Positions 28,143 through 36,976 of a DNA stretch of 64,000 nucleotides are shown piece by piece (the stretch's first letter is position 1; the number at the start of each line of letters is the position of its first letter). The stretch is taken from the NCBI GenBank assembly GCA_013177795.1, contig JABLXY010000003.1, positions 765,578 through 829,577 on the forward strand. The letters are read 5' to 3'. A program made the translations under genes and the position numbers. This DNA is from Syntrophaceae bacterium. GTDB lineage: Bacteria; Desulfobacterota; Syntrophia; Syntrophales; UBA2192. Below the pieces are notes generated by a model. That model was not told the origin of the DNA. It was given only the letters and a program-made list of their open reading frames with translations, and did not search any database.

Positions 28143-29789
28143 ATGCGAGTGGGCATCATCCACACGGCTTCATCCCCCTGCGGGTGCGCAGCGGCCGTCT
28201 CCCGGGGACTGGCGTCCCTCGGACACGACGCGCTCATCGTCGACTCGGAGCAGGTCGAGTTCCGCATCGCCGAACTGGCCGCACACTGCGACATCGTCAT
28301 CGACCACACGGACACCTACCGCGGCCACGGACGCCTGCGGTCCCTCGTGCGCTCCCTTCTCGAGTCCCACGGAATCGTGATCGCCGGCTCCGATGCGAGG
28401 GCCTGTGCCCTTGCCGACGACAAGGCCGCGGCGAAGGCCCGTCTCGGGGCTGCCGGCATCCCCGTTGCGCCGGGCGTGCTCTGCGCCTCGGCGGACGACC
28501 CGATCCCGTCCTGGCTCCGTCCGCCGTACATCCTGAAGCCGTCCGCAGAGCACATGAGCCGCGGGCTTGTCGTCGCCCGCAGCGAGGCCGAGGCCCGCGG
28601 CAGCCTCGGTGAGCTGCTCGCCCGTTACGGCCAGCCCGTCCTCGTGGAGATGTTCGTCCCCGGCCGGGAACTCGCCGTCTCCGTCGTGGACGGGGAGGTG
28701 CTGCCCCCCCTGGAATGGATCACGGAAGGCGGGGACACCGGCGTCCTGACGGAGGCCTTCAAGCTCCGGGACGTCCGGCCGGGACGACGTGATGCGGTGA
28801 GGGCCGAGCTAGCGCCGGACGAATCCCGTGCGCTGGCCGAACTCAGCCTGGCCGCCTTCCGGGCGCTGGGGCTCAGGGACTACGGCCGCTTCGACGTGCG
28901 CCGCTCGCCGGGGGGGAGCCTCTTCTTCATGGAGGCCAACGTCACGCCGAGCATGGAGCCCGAGGAGGCGCTTGCCCTGTCGGCGCGATGGGCGGGCATG
29001 GATTTCCCGGCCCTGCTCCGGCGGATCCTGGCCGCGGCGCTCGGGCGCCGCCCCGCAGCAAACCGGGGTATCCGGGAGATGACGGTCGAGCTGCCGGCCG
29101 GGCCCGTCAGGCTCCGGGTCCCGGCGGGCGTGCACCTGCCCCCGCCTTCCACGGTGGAACTTGCCCGCCTGCTCGACATCCGGCCCGGGGAGAGGGTTCT
29201 CGATCTGGGCTGCGGCAGCGGTCTCCTTTCCCTCGCGGCGGCGAAAGGGGGCGCGGGGCGGGTCGTGGCCGTCGACATCGATCCCCGGGCGCTCGGCGCA
29301 ACGGCCGAAAACGCAGGCCTCAACGGCTTTTCCGATCGCATCGAGACGCGCGCCGGCTCCTGGTACGAGGCCCTTGCGGGGGGCGAGCGCTTCGACGCGG
29401 TCATCGCCACGCCCCCCCAGACGCCCGGCCGCAGGCCCTTCGGGCCCCGCTACGGGGGGGCCGACGGGGCGCGGCACCTCCTGGCCGTCATCGACGGCGC
29501 CCCCGGCCGGCTCGACCCGCAGTGCGGCCGGCTCTGGCTGGCGGCGATCTCGATCGCGAACGTCCCCGCGGTGATGGCAAGGCTCCGGGAGCGCTTCACG
29601 GGGGTGGAGGTCGCCGGGGAAACGGAGCGGCCCTTCACGGCCCGCGAGTACGACGCGATGGACGAGGGGCTCTTCGACTACCTCGAGTCCCTGCGCCGCC
29701 GCGGCGTTGCGCAGTTCCACGAGGTCTTCGGCGGCGAGTACGTCTTTCGCAACCTCTTCATCCGCGCATCGGGGGTGAAGGCCCCATGA
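28143..29789 (+). CDS. ATP-grasp ligase fused to a SAM methyltransferase
   Basis: This is a 548-residue protein. Residues 1-~300 look like a D-Ala-D-Ala-ligase-type ATP-grasp enzyme: GSDARACALADDKAAAKARL, PPYILKPSAEHMSRGLVV (ATP-binding Lys), VLVEMFVPGRELAVSVVDGE, and the Mg site FFMEANVTPSMEP. Residues ~315-540 are a class I methyltransferase with RVLDLGCGSGLLSLAAAKGG (352-) and AVIATPPQTPG in the place of the NPPY motif, as in PrmA/PrmC-type N-methyltransferases. Both halves appear intact. The open frame reaches back to 27261, but the family start fits ATG 28143. The downstream gene overlaps its stop. Confidence 0.85.
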   Translation: MRVGIIHTASSPCGCAAAVSRGLASLGHDALIVDSEQVEFRIAELAAHCDIVIDHTDTYRGHGRLRSLVRSLLESHGIVIAGSDARACALADDKAAAKARLGAAGIPVAPGVLCASADDPIPSWLRPPYILKPSAEHMSRGLVVARSEAEARGSLGELLARYGQPVLVEMFVPGRELAVSVVDGEVLPPLEWITEGGDTGVLTEAFKLRDVRPGRRDAVRAELAPDESRALAELSLAAFRALGLRDYGRFDVRRSPGGSLFFMEANVTPSMEPEEALALSARWAGMDFPALLRRILAAALGRRPAANRGIREMTVELPAGPVRLRVPAGVHLPPPSTVELARLLDIRPGERVLDLGCGSGLLSLAAAKGGAGRVVAVDIDPRALGATAENAGLNGFSDRIETRAGSWYEALAGGERFDAVIATPPQTPGRRPFGPRYGGADGARHLLAVIDGAPGRLDPQCGRLWLAAISIANVPAVMARLRERFTGVEVAGETERPFTAREYDAMDEGLFDYLESLRRRGVAQFHEVFGGEYVFRNLFIRASGVKAP

Positions 29790-30637
29790 GACGTCTCATC
29801 GTCAATGCCGACGATCTCGGGGCCGACGAGGGGCGCAACGAGGGCATCTTCGAGGCGATGCGGGCGGGGGTCGTGACGAGCGCGAGCATCCTGCCCAACG
29901 GGCCCGCCCTGGAGCACGCCCTGGAAGGGATCCGGTCGGGCGGCTTCGATCGGGTCTCGTTCGGGGTCCACCTGAATCTCAGCGAGGGCCGGCCGCTGTC
30001 GCGACAGCTTGCAACTCTCACGGGTCCGGACGGCGGCTTCCTCGGCAAGGCCGCGGCGCACCGGCTGCTCATGCAGGCGGGGCATCAGGCCCTCGAAGAG
30101 GACATCGCGGCGGAGACCGCCCTGCAGATCGCCCGGCTCCTCGATGCCGGGGTCGCCGTCACCCACATCGACGGCCACCAGCACGTCCACGTCTTCCCCG
30201 CGGCCCTGCACATTGTCGCGGAAACCGCCAGGGGCCTCGGCATCCGGAGGATGCGCATCCCCGACGAGACGATCCCGCCCGGCGGCGACGGCGCCGCCGC
30301 GGATCTCCCGGAGGAGGCCCGGCGCTTCTCGATTCTCGGCCGCGGGGCCCGGGAGTCCCTCGGCGGGTTGGGGCTCGCGTCGAGCGATCATTTCCGGGGC
30401 CTGCTGCTGAAGGGCCGGCTCGATCTGCGGGGGCTGCTGCTGCTCATCGAGACGCTTCCCGAGGGCACGACGGAGCTGATGGTCCACCCGGGCCGCGTGC
30501 CGGAGACGGACCCCTTCTCGGCGTTTTCCTCCGCGGACCGCGAGCGGGAGCTCGAGGCCCTCCTGCACCCCCGTTTCCGGCTTGCCCTGCAGGCGGCCGG
30601 GGTGATATTGGTGTCCTTCCGGGAGATCGGATCGTGA
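29786..30637 (+). CDS. YdjC/ChbG-type carbohydrate deacetylase (HpnK-like)
   Basis: This is a 283-residue protein. The metal-binding start RRLIVNADDLGADEGRNEGI with the DD pair, the SFGVHLNLSEGRPL His and the THIDGHQHVHVFPAALHIVA block are the YdjC signature. The late VHPG motif is also present. The family deacetylates N-acetylated sugars; HpnK members sit with hopanoid genes, but none is visible here. It overlaps the ATP-grasp fusion upstream (ATGA) and the glycosyltransferase downstream (four bases), so the three form a coupled unit. Confidence 0.9.
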   Translation: MRRLIVNADDLGADEGRNEGIFEAMRAGVVTSASILPNGPALEHALEGIRSGGFDRVSFGVHLNLSEGRPLSRQLATLTGPDGGFLGKAAAHRLLMQAGHQALEEDIAAETALQIARLLDAGVAVTHIDGHQHVHVFPAALHIVAETARGLGIRRMRIPDETIPPGGDGAAADLPEEARRFSILGRGARESLGGLGLASSDHFRGLLLKGRLDLRGLLLLIETLPEGTTELMVHPGRVPETDPFSAFSSADRERELEALLHPRFRLALQAAGVILVSFREIGS

Positions 30638-31776
30638 AACCCTTCAAGCTTCTCATCCTCACGCCGACGGCCCTGCCGGCCGTGACGGGCAACGCCATGA
30701 CGGCTGAGCGCTGGCGGCGCTCGCTCGTCGGCATGGGGCTCGACGTGCGGGTCATTGCGACCGAGGGGGGCACGGCAGAGGATCTCGCCGGGGACGTCGG
30801 CCGCTTCCGGCCTGACGTGCTCCATGTGCACAACGCCTACCGCACCGGCGGGCTCCTTCTCGAGCCGCCGCTGGAGAGGGCCTGGGGGACACTGCCCCTC
30901 GTGGTATCGCCCTCGGGTACTGACTTGAACATCGAGTCGCTCGTGGAGGAGAGGCGGGAGGTCGTCAGACGGGTCCTGCACAGGGCGGACGCGATCGTCG
31001 TCCAGAGCGAAGAGGGCAGGGCACGCCTCCGGGACATCGCGCCGGAGGGCATGGAGCGGGTTTCCCTCGTCCCGAAGTCCTTCGTCTGGCTCGGCGAGGA
31101 GGCCCACGATCTTCGGGCGCCCTTCGGCGATGCCCCCGGCTGCGTCCTTTTCTTTATGCCGGCGGGCATCCGGCCCGTGAAGGGGAACCTGGAATGCCTG
31201 CTCGCACTCGAGAAGGCCCACGGCCTTCGGCCGCAGCTGCGCGCCGTGTTTGCCGGGCCCCCCATCGACCGGGCCTACGCGGAGCGCTTTCGCCGTGAAG
31301 CGGAGCGGCTGTGTGCCTTTGCGCGGTGGGTCCCGCCCATCGAGCCCGCGGCCATGCGGTCGGCCTACGGATCGGCCGATGTGGTGGTCAACGGCTCCCT
31401 GTCGGAAGGGCTCTCCAACGTCCTCATCGAGGGCAGGGCGGCAGGCAAGCCCCTGCTCGCCTCGGACATCCCCGGAAACCGCTGGCCCGTCCTGGGGGAC
31501 TTGGGCGATGCCCCCATGGGGCTGCTCTTCGACCCGTCGGACCCCGCGGATTTCGTCGACAAGGCGCTTCGCCTCATCGACGATGCGGCGCTGAGGCGAT
31601 CCCTCGGCGAGGCCGGCGCCGCCTACGCGCGGCGCATGCCTGGGCCCTCGGACGAGGCGCGGGCGCTCGTGGCTGTCTACGAGACGGCGATGGAACGCAG
31701 CCCGAAGCAGGCGGTGTCGGGCTTCGGGCCCCGTGAAAAGACGGAAGTCAAGAGGGCAGGCGGTCAGGGATCGTGA
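30634..31776 (+). CDS. Glycosyltransferase, GT4 type
   Basis: This is a 380-residue protein with GT-B fold. The N-terminal half opens LLILTPTALPAVTGNAMTAE, and VLHVHNAYRTGGLLLEPPL follows. The C-terminal donor half has ADVVVNGSLSEGLSNVLIEG, an E-x7-E motif near 257-265, and AAGKPLLASDIPGNRWPV. It transfers an activated sugar to an unknown acceptor. It is the third member of the coupled ATP-grasp/deacetylase/glycosyltransferase unit. Its 3' end meets the convergent gpmA after 8 bp. Confidence 0.88.
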   Translation: MKPFKLLILTPTALPAVTGNAMTAERWRRSLVGMGLDVRVIATEGGTAEDLAGDVGRFRPDVLHVHNAYRTGGLLLEPPLERAWGTLPLVVSPSGTDLNIESLVEERREVVRRVLHRADAIVVQSEEGRARLRDIAPEGMERVSLVPKSFVWLGEEAHDLRAPFGDAPGCVLFFMPAGIRPVKGNLECLLALEKAHGLRPQLRAVFAGPPIDRAYAERFRREAERLCAFARWVPPIEPAAMRSAYGSADVVVNGSLSEGLSNVLIEGRAAGKPLLASDIPGNRWPVLGDLGDAPMGLLFDPSDPADFVDKALRLIDDAALRRSLGEAGAAYARRMPGPSDEARALVAVYETAMERSPKQAVSGFGPREKTEVKRAGGQGS

Positions 31777-31784
31777 GCCTGCCT

Positions 31785-32531
31785 TCAGCCCTTCTTCAGC
31801 TGGTCGGCCACGGCCTGGGTGGCCTTTGCGACGGCCTCAGGGTCTCCCAGGTAATAGCTGCGGATGGGGGTCAGATCGTCGTTGAGCTCATAGACGAGGG
31901 GGATCCCTGTGGGGATGTTGAGCTCCACGATCTCGTTGTCGGGGATGTTGTCGAGGTACTTGACGAGGGCCCGCAGGCTGTTGCCGTGGGCGACGATGAC
32001 GACGCGCCGGCCCGAGCGGACGGCGGGTGCGATCGTCTCGTGCCAGTAGGGCAGGAACCGTTCCACCGTGTCCTTGAGGCACTCCGTGAGAGGGATCTCC
32101 TCGGGCCTGAGGCCCGCGTAGCGGGGGTCCTTTCCGTTCCAGCGCGGGTCGTCGGGGGTGAGTGCCGGGGGGCGGATGTCGTAGCTCCGGCGCCAGATCT
32201 GGACCTGCTTCTCGCCGTGTTTGTCGGCCGTCTCCTTCTTGTTGAGCCCCTGCAGCGCCCCGTAGTGGCGCTCGTTGAGCCGCCAGCTGTTGTGGACGGG
32301 GATCCACATGAGGTCCATCTCCTCCAGGACGATCCAGAGGGTCTTGATGGCGCGCTTGAGCACGGACGTGAAGGCGACGTCGAAGACGTACCCCTCTTTC
32401 GCGAGAATTCTCCCGCCCTGGTGGGCCTCCTCGATGCCCTTCGCGGTGAGTCCCACGTCCGTCCACCCCGTGAACCGGTTCTCCTGGTTCCAGGTGCTTT
32501 CGCCGTGGCGGATCAGAACGAGCTTCTTCAT
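31785..32531 (-). CDS. gpmA: 2,3-bisphosphoglycerate-dependent phosphoglycerate mutase
   Basis: The protein has 248 residues from ATG 32531. [20 protein letters not shown] carries the catalytic His9 in RHG. The motif [18 protein letters not shown] and the second His in [17 protein letters not shown] complete the active site. It interconverts 3- and 2-phosphoglycerate. It is preceded on the same strand by pyruvate kinase with an 81-bp gap, so two neighbouring steps of lower glycolysis are paired. Confidence 0.97.
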   Translation of the reverse strand: MKKLVLIRHGESTWNQENRFTGWTDVGLTAKGIEEAHQGGRILAKEGYVFDVAFTSVLKRAIKTLWIVLEEMDLMWIPVHNSWRLNERHYGALQGLNKKETADKHGEKQVQIWRRSYDIRPPALTPDDPRWNGKDPRYAGLRPEEIPLTECLKDTVERFLPYWHETIAPAVRSGRRVVIVAHGNSLRALVKYLDNIPDNEIVELNIPTGIPLVYELNDDLTPIRSYYLGDPEAVAKATQAVADQLKKG

Positions 32532-32612
32532 GGATCGGTCCTTTCGACGGGAGGGTGAGCGCACCGGCGGGTTCGGCGGATGCCCTGCCGCCCGCGGCTC
32601 TCTGAACGGCAT

Positions 32613-34049
32613 CTATACCCCTTTTGTGCTCCGCAGGTCAACGATTTCCATCCGGTGATTCGCCTCGGGGTGCTTCGAGGAGGGGCCTTCGGTGAGCACC
32701 GCCAGCTCTCCCGCAACCCCGTTGTCGGCAAGCCACCGCCCGATGTAGCCCTTCCAGTCCTCGGGGTGTTCCGGCTCGAAGACGGCGTGAACGCCCCAGG
32801 TGAACTGCAGGCGCTGGCAGGTGGCCTCGACGGCGCTCACGGCGACGATCCACACGGGCAGCCGGTAGCGGGCGATGATCCGCGCCGTGGCCCCGCTGCG
32901 CGTCGGGACGAAGACGGCGGCCGGCGTCACGCGGTCCACCGTGGTCCGGACGCTCGTCGAGATGAGGTCGGTGAGGCTCACCCGGTCCCCGCGGCGCTGG
33001 GTCCGGATGAGCTCGGCGGCCACGCCGGGCAGGGCCGGCTCCGTGACGGCGGCGATCCGCGCCAGCATGGCCGTCGCCTCGACGGGGTAGCGCCCGATGG
33101 CCGACTCGCCCGAGAGCATCACGCAGTCCGTCCCGTCGAGGATGGCGTTGGCCACGTCGGTGGCCTCGGCCCGCGTGGGCCTTCGGCTGGCCGTCATGGA
33201 CTCGAGCATCTGGGTGGCCGTGATCACGGGCTTGCCGGCGAGGTTCGCCTTCGCCATGAGCCGCTTCTGGACCAGGGCGATCTGCTCGATGGGGATCTCG
33301 ACGCCCAGGTCCCCCCGGGCGATCATGAGGCCGTCGGCCGCCTCGAGCAGGTCGTCGATGCCGTCGAGCGCCCGGGCGCGCTCGATCTTGGCGATGACGA
33401 GCGGGTGATAGGCCATGGCATGGGCCGCCTCGCGCACCGCCGCGATGTCCGAGGCCCGCTCGACGAAGGACTGGCTCACCGCGTCAATCCCCTCGCCGGC
33501 CGCGAAGCGCAGCCACCGGCGGTCCTCGTCGGTGAAGGCGCTGATCCCCAGGTCGATGCCCGGCAGGTTGAGGCCCACCCGGGACCGGAGCTCGCCGCCC
33601 ACGGCGACCCGGCACCGGACGTCCGTCCCGCTCACCTCCTGCACCTCCAGCTGGACGATCCCGTCGTTGAGAAAGAGGGTGTCGCCCCGCCTCACCACGT
33701 CGGGCAGGCGGGAGAAGGAGGTGGAAGCCCCTGCGCCGTCCCCCGTCGTCTCCCGTGTCGTCAGGGTGAAGGGCTCGCCCGCATGGAGCTCGACGGGCTC
33801 GCGGGCCAGCTGACCGATGCGGATCTTCGGGCCCGGCAGGTCCCCGAGGATGGCCACGCGGCGCCCGGCCGCCCGCGCGGCGGCGCGGACGTTCCCGATG
33901 ACCCGGCGGTGACGCTCGTAGTCCCCGTGGGAGAAATTGAGCCTCGCGATGTTCATCCCGGCCCGGATCATCCTCTCCAGCGTTTCCGGGGACTCCGAGG
34001 CGGGGCCGATCGTGCAGATGATCTTCGTCTTGTGGTCGGGAAAGGGCAT
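32613..34049 (-). CDS. pyk: Pyruvate kinase
   Basis: This is a 478-residue protein. Motifs include KTKIICTIGPASESPETLER, NIARLNFSHGDYERH, the catalytic Lys in LVIAKIERARALDGIDDLLE, the metal site DGLMIARGDLGVEIP, VITATQMLESM and CVMLSGESAIGRYPVEA. A C-terminal regulatory-type domain is present (~340-478), so allosteric control is possible. It lies upstream of gpmA on the same strand. Confidence 0.97.
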   Translation of the reverse strand: MPFPDHKTKIICTIGPASESPETLERMIRAGMNIARLNFSHGDYERHRRVIGNVRAAARAAGRRVAILGDLPGPKIRIGQLAREPVELHAGEPFTLTTRETTGDGAGASTSFSRLPDVVRRGDTLFLNDGIVQLEVQEVSGTDVRCRVAVGGELRSRVGLNLPGIDLGISAFTDEDRRWLRFAAGEGIDAVSQSFVERASDIAAVREAAHAMAYHPLVIAKIERARALDGIDDLLEAADGLMIARGDLGVEIPIEQIALVQKRLMAKANLAGKPVITATQMLESMTASRRPTRAEATDVANAILDGTDCVMLSGESAIGRYPVEATAMLARIAAVTEPALPGVAAELIRTQRRGDRVSLTDLISTSVRTTVDRVTPAAVFVPTRSGATARIIARYRLPVWIVAVSAVEATCQRLQFTWGVHAVFEPEHPEDWKGYIGRWLADNGVAGELAVLTEGPSSKHPEANHRMEIVDLRSTKGV

Positions 34050-34052
34050 GAT

Positions 34053-34086
34053 ACCTCTGAGAGCTCCTGACTTCTCAACTTCCTTG
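34053..34086. repeat. 8-bp-phased tract between pyk and queF
   Basis: Read on the minus strand, gaagttgagaagtcaggagc (34082-34063) is nearly identical to 20557-20577, with one base missing. The tract fills nearly the whole 40-bp gap between the two genes. Confidence 0.7.
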
Positions 34087-34089
34087 TTT

Positions 34090-34884
34090 TCACTGCCTGG
34101 CCGTCCGCACGTTGCGCGGCACCTTTTCGCCGCAGTTCGTCCGGAAGGGGTTGATGTCGAGGCCGCCGCGCCGCGTGTAGCGGGCGTAGACCGTGAGACG
34201 CGCCGGGCGGCAGCGGCGCAGGATGTCCATGAAGATGCGCTCGGTGCAATGCTCGTGAAACCCGCCGTGCCGCCGGAAGGAGACGAGGTACCGCAGAAGG
34301 CCCGCCCGGTCGATCCGGGGCCCGCTGTAGCGGATCTGGATGCCGGCCCAGTCCGGCTGGCCCGTCAGGGGGCAGTTGGTCTTCAGGAGATTCGAGACGA
34401 GCGTCTCCTCGGCGGGCGCCGGCCCCGTCCGGAGATGGCCGGGGTTCGGGCTGTAATCCCGGGTCTCCACGTCGATCGCGTCGATGCTCTCCCCGTCCAG
34501 CTCCTCGATCCGCTCGTCGCCGAAATCCTCGGGCAGCCGGATCTCCACGCCGACGGGCGCGCCGCAGGCGCCCCCCAGGTCCCGGCGCAGGGTCTCCCGC
34601 AGGTCCTCCGGGGACGCGACGGGCGTCTGGTTGAACGAGTTGAGGTAGAGCTTGAGGGACTTCGATTCGACGAGGTTCGGCGTGTCGGCGGGCACGACGA
34701 ACGTCGCCATGGCCACCTGCGGCTTGCCCTTGGGGTCGAGCCACGACAGCTCGTAGGCCGTCCAGATGTCCGCGCCGCTAAAGGGCAGGGAGTCCCCGAT
34801 GCCGAGCTCCATGCGGTGCGGCGTCCGCGGCACCGGCTGCAGAAGCCCCGGGTCGTAGGTGTCCCTGTAGGGCGGAACGGTCAT
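34090..34884 (-). CDS. queF: NADPH-dependent 7-cyano-7-deazaguanine reductase, long form
   Basis: The protein has 264 residues, the length of the bimodular Escherichia-type QueF. The QueF motif is [15 protein letters not shown]. The catalytic Cys is in [14 protein letters not shown] (about Cys171), and [14 protein letters not shown] carries the substrate-binding Glu/His. It makes 7-aminomethyl-7-deazaguanine for queuosine in tRNA. It is 9 bp downstream of a lipocalin gene on the same strand. Confidence 0.96.
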   Translation of the reverse strand: MTVPPYRDTYDPGLLQPVPRTPHRMELGIGDSLPFSGADIWTAYELSWLDPKGKPQVAMATFVVPADTPNLVESKSLKLYLNSFNQTPVASPEDLRETLRRDLGGACGAPVGVEIRLPEDFGDERIEELDGESIDAIDVETRDYSPNPGHLRTGPAPAEETLVSNLLKTNCPLTGQPDWAGIQIRYSGPRIDRAGLLRYLVSFRRHGGFHEHCTERIFMDILRRCRPARLTVYARYTRRGGLDINPFRTNCGEKVPRNVRTARQ

Positions 34885-34893
34885 ATCCCCGCT

Positions 34894-35487
34894 TCACTTT
34901 CTCCTGATCAGCTTTTCCGTGTCGTAGCCCAGCCCGCGGGCGATCGCGACAAGCTCGGCATAGCGCGCCTCGTCGAGGGACGGCGTCCGGGCCATGATCC
35001 AGAGGTTGCGGCGGTCCGGCGTCCCGACGATCACCGTCTGATAGGCCTCGTCGAGATAGAGGACCCAGTAATTCCCCTGGGGCTGTGACGGGATGAGGGG
35101 CGCGAACCAGCTGTCGAAACGGACCTCCAGCCTGGCGTTTTTCCCCCCGTCCACCGCGCGGGCCGTGCCGGTGATGGATTCCCTGCCCCCGGCGGCGGTC
35201 TCGCACTCGTTCAGCACGGAGAGCCCGCCCGTCTCGAGGAGCCCGTAGGTGGCCTGGGAGCGAAGGCAGCTGCGCTGGAACCACATCGGGAGCCTGGCGA
35301 TCTCGTACCAGGTCCCCTGGTAGCGGGCGGGATCGACGCGGGCGACCGTCGGGGGGGCCTTCGCCGGGTCGAACGCCGCCGGGCCCGCGCAGGCGCACAG
35401 GGCCGCGCAAAGAACCGCCGCGGCGAGAACCGCTGCCCCGTTTCGGACAGGAAGTCCCGCGATGTCTGCCCGTCGTCCACTCTGCAT
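34894..35487 (-). CDS. Lipocalin (Blc-like) outer-membrane lipoprotein
   Basis: This is a 197-residue protein. The signal peptide has hydrophobic core AAVLAAAVLCAALCAC, with a lipobox Cys in LCAC, so a lipoprotein is likely. The lipocalin signature is YQGTWYEIARLPMWFQRSC, followed by the second block GNYWVLYLDEAYQTVIVGTP and NLWIMARTPSLDEARYAELV. Blc proteins bind fatty acids or lysophospholipids. It follows the candidate selenoprotein gene by 34 bp. Confidence 0.93.
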   Translation of the reverse strand: MQSGRRADIAGLPVRNGAAVLAAAVLCAALCACAGPAAFDPAKAPPTVARVDPARYQGTWYEIARLPMWFQRSCLRSQATYGLLETGGLSVLNECETAAGGRESITGTARAVDGGKNARLEVRFDSWFAPLIPSQPQGNYWVLYLDEAYQTVIVGTPDRRNLWIMARTPSLDEARYAELVAIARGLGYDTEKLIRRK

Positions 35488-35521
35488 GGTCTTCGCATCC
35501 TTTCTCCCTGGCGCCGATGGG

Positions 35522-36259
35522 TCAGTCTTTCATGAGGATCTCCAGGAGGTCCTCTTCCATCGAACGGCGCGGCCTCTCCACGATCCGGCCCCGCTCGATG
35601 CCGTCGCGAAGGACGACCACCGTCGGCACGCTCCGGACCCCGAACTTCTCCGACATCCCCAGGCCTTCCCTCTTGTCCCGGTCCACGCCGTAGAGGGCGA
35701 GCCGGAGGTCCTTGTTGCCCGCCGCATCGAGAGCGCGCAGCAGCCGGGGGACCTCGCGCAGCGAATCCGGGGACCAGGTCCCGAAGAAGACGAGGAGATC
35801 GTAAGAGCCCCGCACGGCGGCAATCTTGTCTACGGCGTCCTTCCGGGGCGTGTAGTCGCGGTAAGGGCTTAAGAAGGACGGGTAGTCGCGGAACAGGCTG
35901 CCCTGCGCGACTTTTCCCACGAGCGGGCGTTCGGGTGCAGCCGGCATGGAGGCAAGCGGCCGGGGGGGACCCTCGGGCGGGTAGCCGCCCTTCGCGAGTG
36001 CCTCGGCCAGCGCGCCCGCGCTTGTCCGGCTGCCGTCGAAGGCAACGGCGACGGTGTGTTTTTCCATGTCCGTCACCACCTCGAGAACCCCGTCCACCTT
36101 CGTCAGGATCCCCCGGATCCTGTCCGCCGTGTCCGGTCACTGGCAGTCCGGGACGGTGAACTCCACGGCCTTCTGCCCCGCGAGGGGCGCCGGGGCCGAT
36201 GCGGTCAGCAGCAGCGCGGCCAGCAGGAGAACGCCCGGTAACGGAACCCTTCGCTCCAT
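35522..36259 (-). CDS. Candidate selenoprotein: secreted HMA-like domain + thioredoxin-like domain, read through in-frame TGA
   Basis: From ATG 36259 the frame codes a signal peptide (GVLLLAALLLTASAPAPLAG) and VEFTVPDCQ, then meets TGA at 36139-36137 (codon 41). The same frame then runs on for 204 residues to 35522. Residues 31-~95 fit the heavy-metal-associated fold: VEFTVPDCQ-TGA-PDTADRI aligns the TGA with the second Cys of the usual MxCxxC site, and GVLEVVTDMEKHTVAVAFDG follows. Residues ~145-245 are thioredoxin-like, but WCxxC is replaced by TWSPDS. A perfect hairpin starts 15 bases after the TGA, as expected for a SECIS. The alternative is a nonsense-mutated gene. The start lies 16 bp after a lipoprotein gene. 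Confidence 0.65.
36104..36122 (-). promoter_or_regulatory. Candidate bacterial SECIS hairpin
   Basis: On the minus strand CAGGATCC (36122-36115), loop GGG (36114-36112) and GGATCCTG (36111-36104) form a perfect 8-bp stem; a 7-bp stem with a CGGGG loop is the alternative. The loop begins 22 bases after the TGA. From memory, bacterial SECIS models ask for a loop within roughly 16-37 bases, a stem of four or more pairs and a G among the first loop bases, and all are met. Confidence 0.6.
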
Positions 36260-36275
36260 CGGCACGGCCCTTTTG

Positions 36276-36902
36276 CTACCGGGAGGTCGATGCGATCAGC
36301 TTCTCGTCATCGAGGGCGGCCAGGACGGTCCTGACGAAGATCGCGATCCCGCCGCCGTCCCCCGACGGGTTGACGGCCTCGGCCGTGGCGCGCCAGACGA
36401 GGGCGGCGGTCCTGGCGTCGAAGAGCCTCGATTCCAGGGTGGCGGTCTCGCTGCGCCTCGTCAGCGGCGGGTCGGGGACCCCCCAGTGCATGTCCATCAT
36501 CGAATCCCTGCCGACCGACGACGACGAGGGCGCGCCCGACGAACTGAAGGATTCGATGCGGACATCCGTGCGGAGCACCCGTACGATGAGGAAGGCCTCG
36601 ATCCCCATCCCCTGGCCCGTCTTCGCGAGCTCTTCCCGGCTGATCCTGTCCACGTCGGGGATGCACTCGTAGCAGGCTGCGGCTTCCACGCCCCTGGCGT
36701 TGAGCTGGCGGCGGAACTCATCCTCCAGGGGCTGCCTCAGGTCGGGCCGCTTCGTCAGGGCGACGACCATGATCTTCTTGAAGGCCGGGCCCTGGAAGGC
36801 CTTGTCCCTCCATTCGTCTTTCATGCGCACCGATGCGCAGGACAGTACCAGCAGGGCTGCAGACAGCAGCACCCCGAGACGTACGAACTTCGTTTTTCCC
36901 AT
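36276..36902 (-). CDS. Lipoprotein of unknown function (DUF4136-like)
   Basis: The protein has 208 residues from ATG 36902, with GGGGAGG just upstream. The signal peptide LLSAALLVLSCAS carries a lipobox Cys. The mature part (FKKIMVVALTKRPDLRQPLE, DEFRRQLNARGVEAAACYEC) and the late ALVWRATAEAVNPSGDGGGI resemble DUF4136-type envelope lipoproteins. Function is unknown. It is the likely first gene of a minus-strand run with the candidate selenoprotein, lipocalin and queF. Confidence 0.78.
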   Translation of the reverse strand: MGKTKFVRLGVLLSAALLVLSCASVRMKDEWRDKAFQGPAFKKIMVVALTKRPDLRQPLEDEFRRQLNARGVEAAACYECIPDVDRISREELAKTGQGMGIEAFLIVRVLRTDVRIESFSSSGAPSSSSVGRDSMMDMHWGVPDPPLTRRSETATLESRLFDARTAALVWRATAEAVNPSGDGGGIAIFVRTVLAALDDEKLIASTSR

Positions 36903-36976
36903 GATCCTCCCCTTTCGATGAATCGAGCGGCCCTCCGCGCGGTGACTCCCGTCCGCTCCCCCCTCTTTTCCGCACG

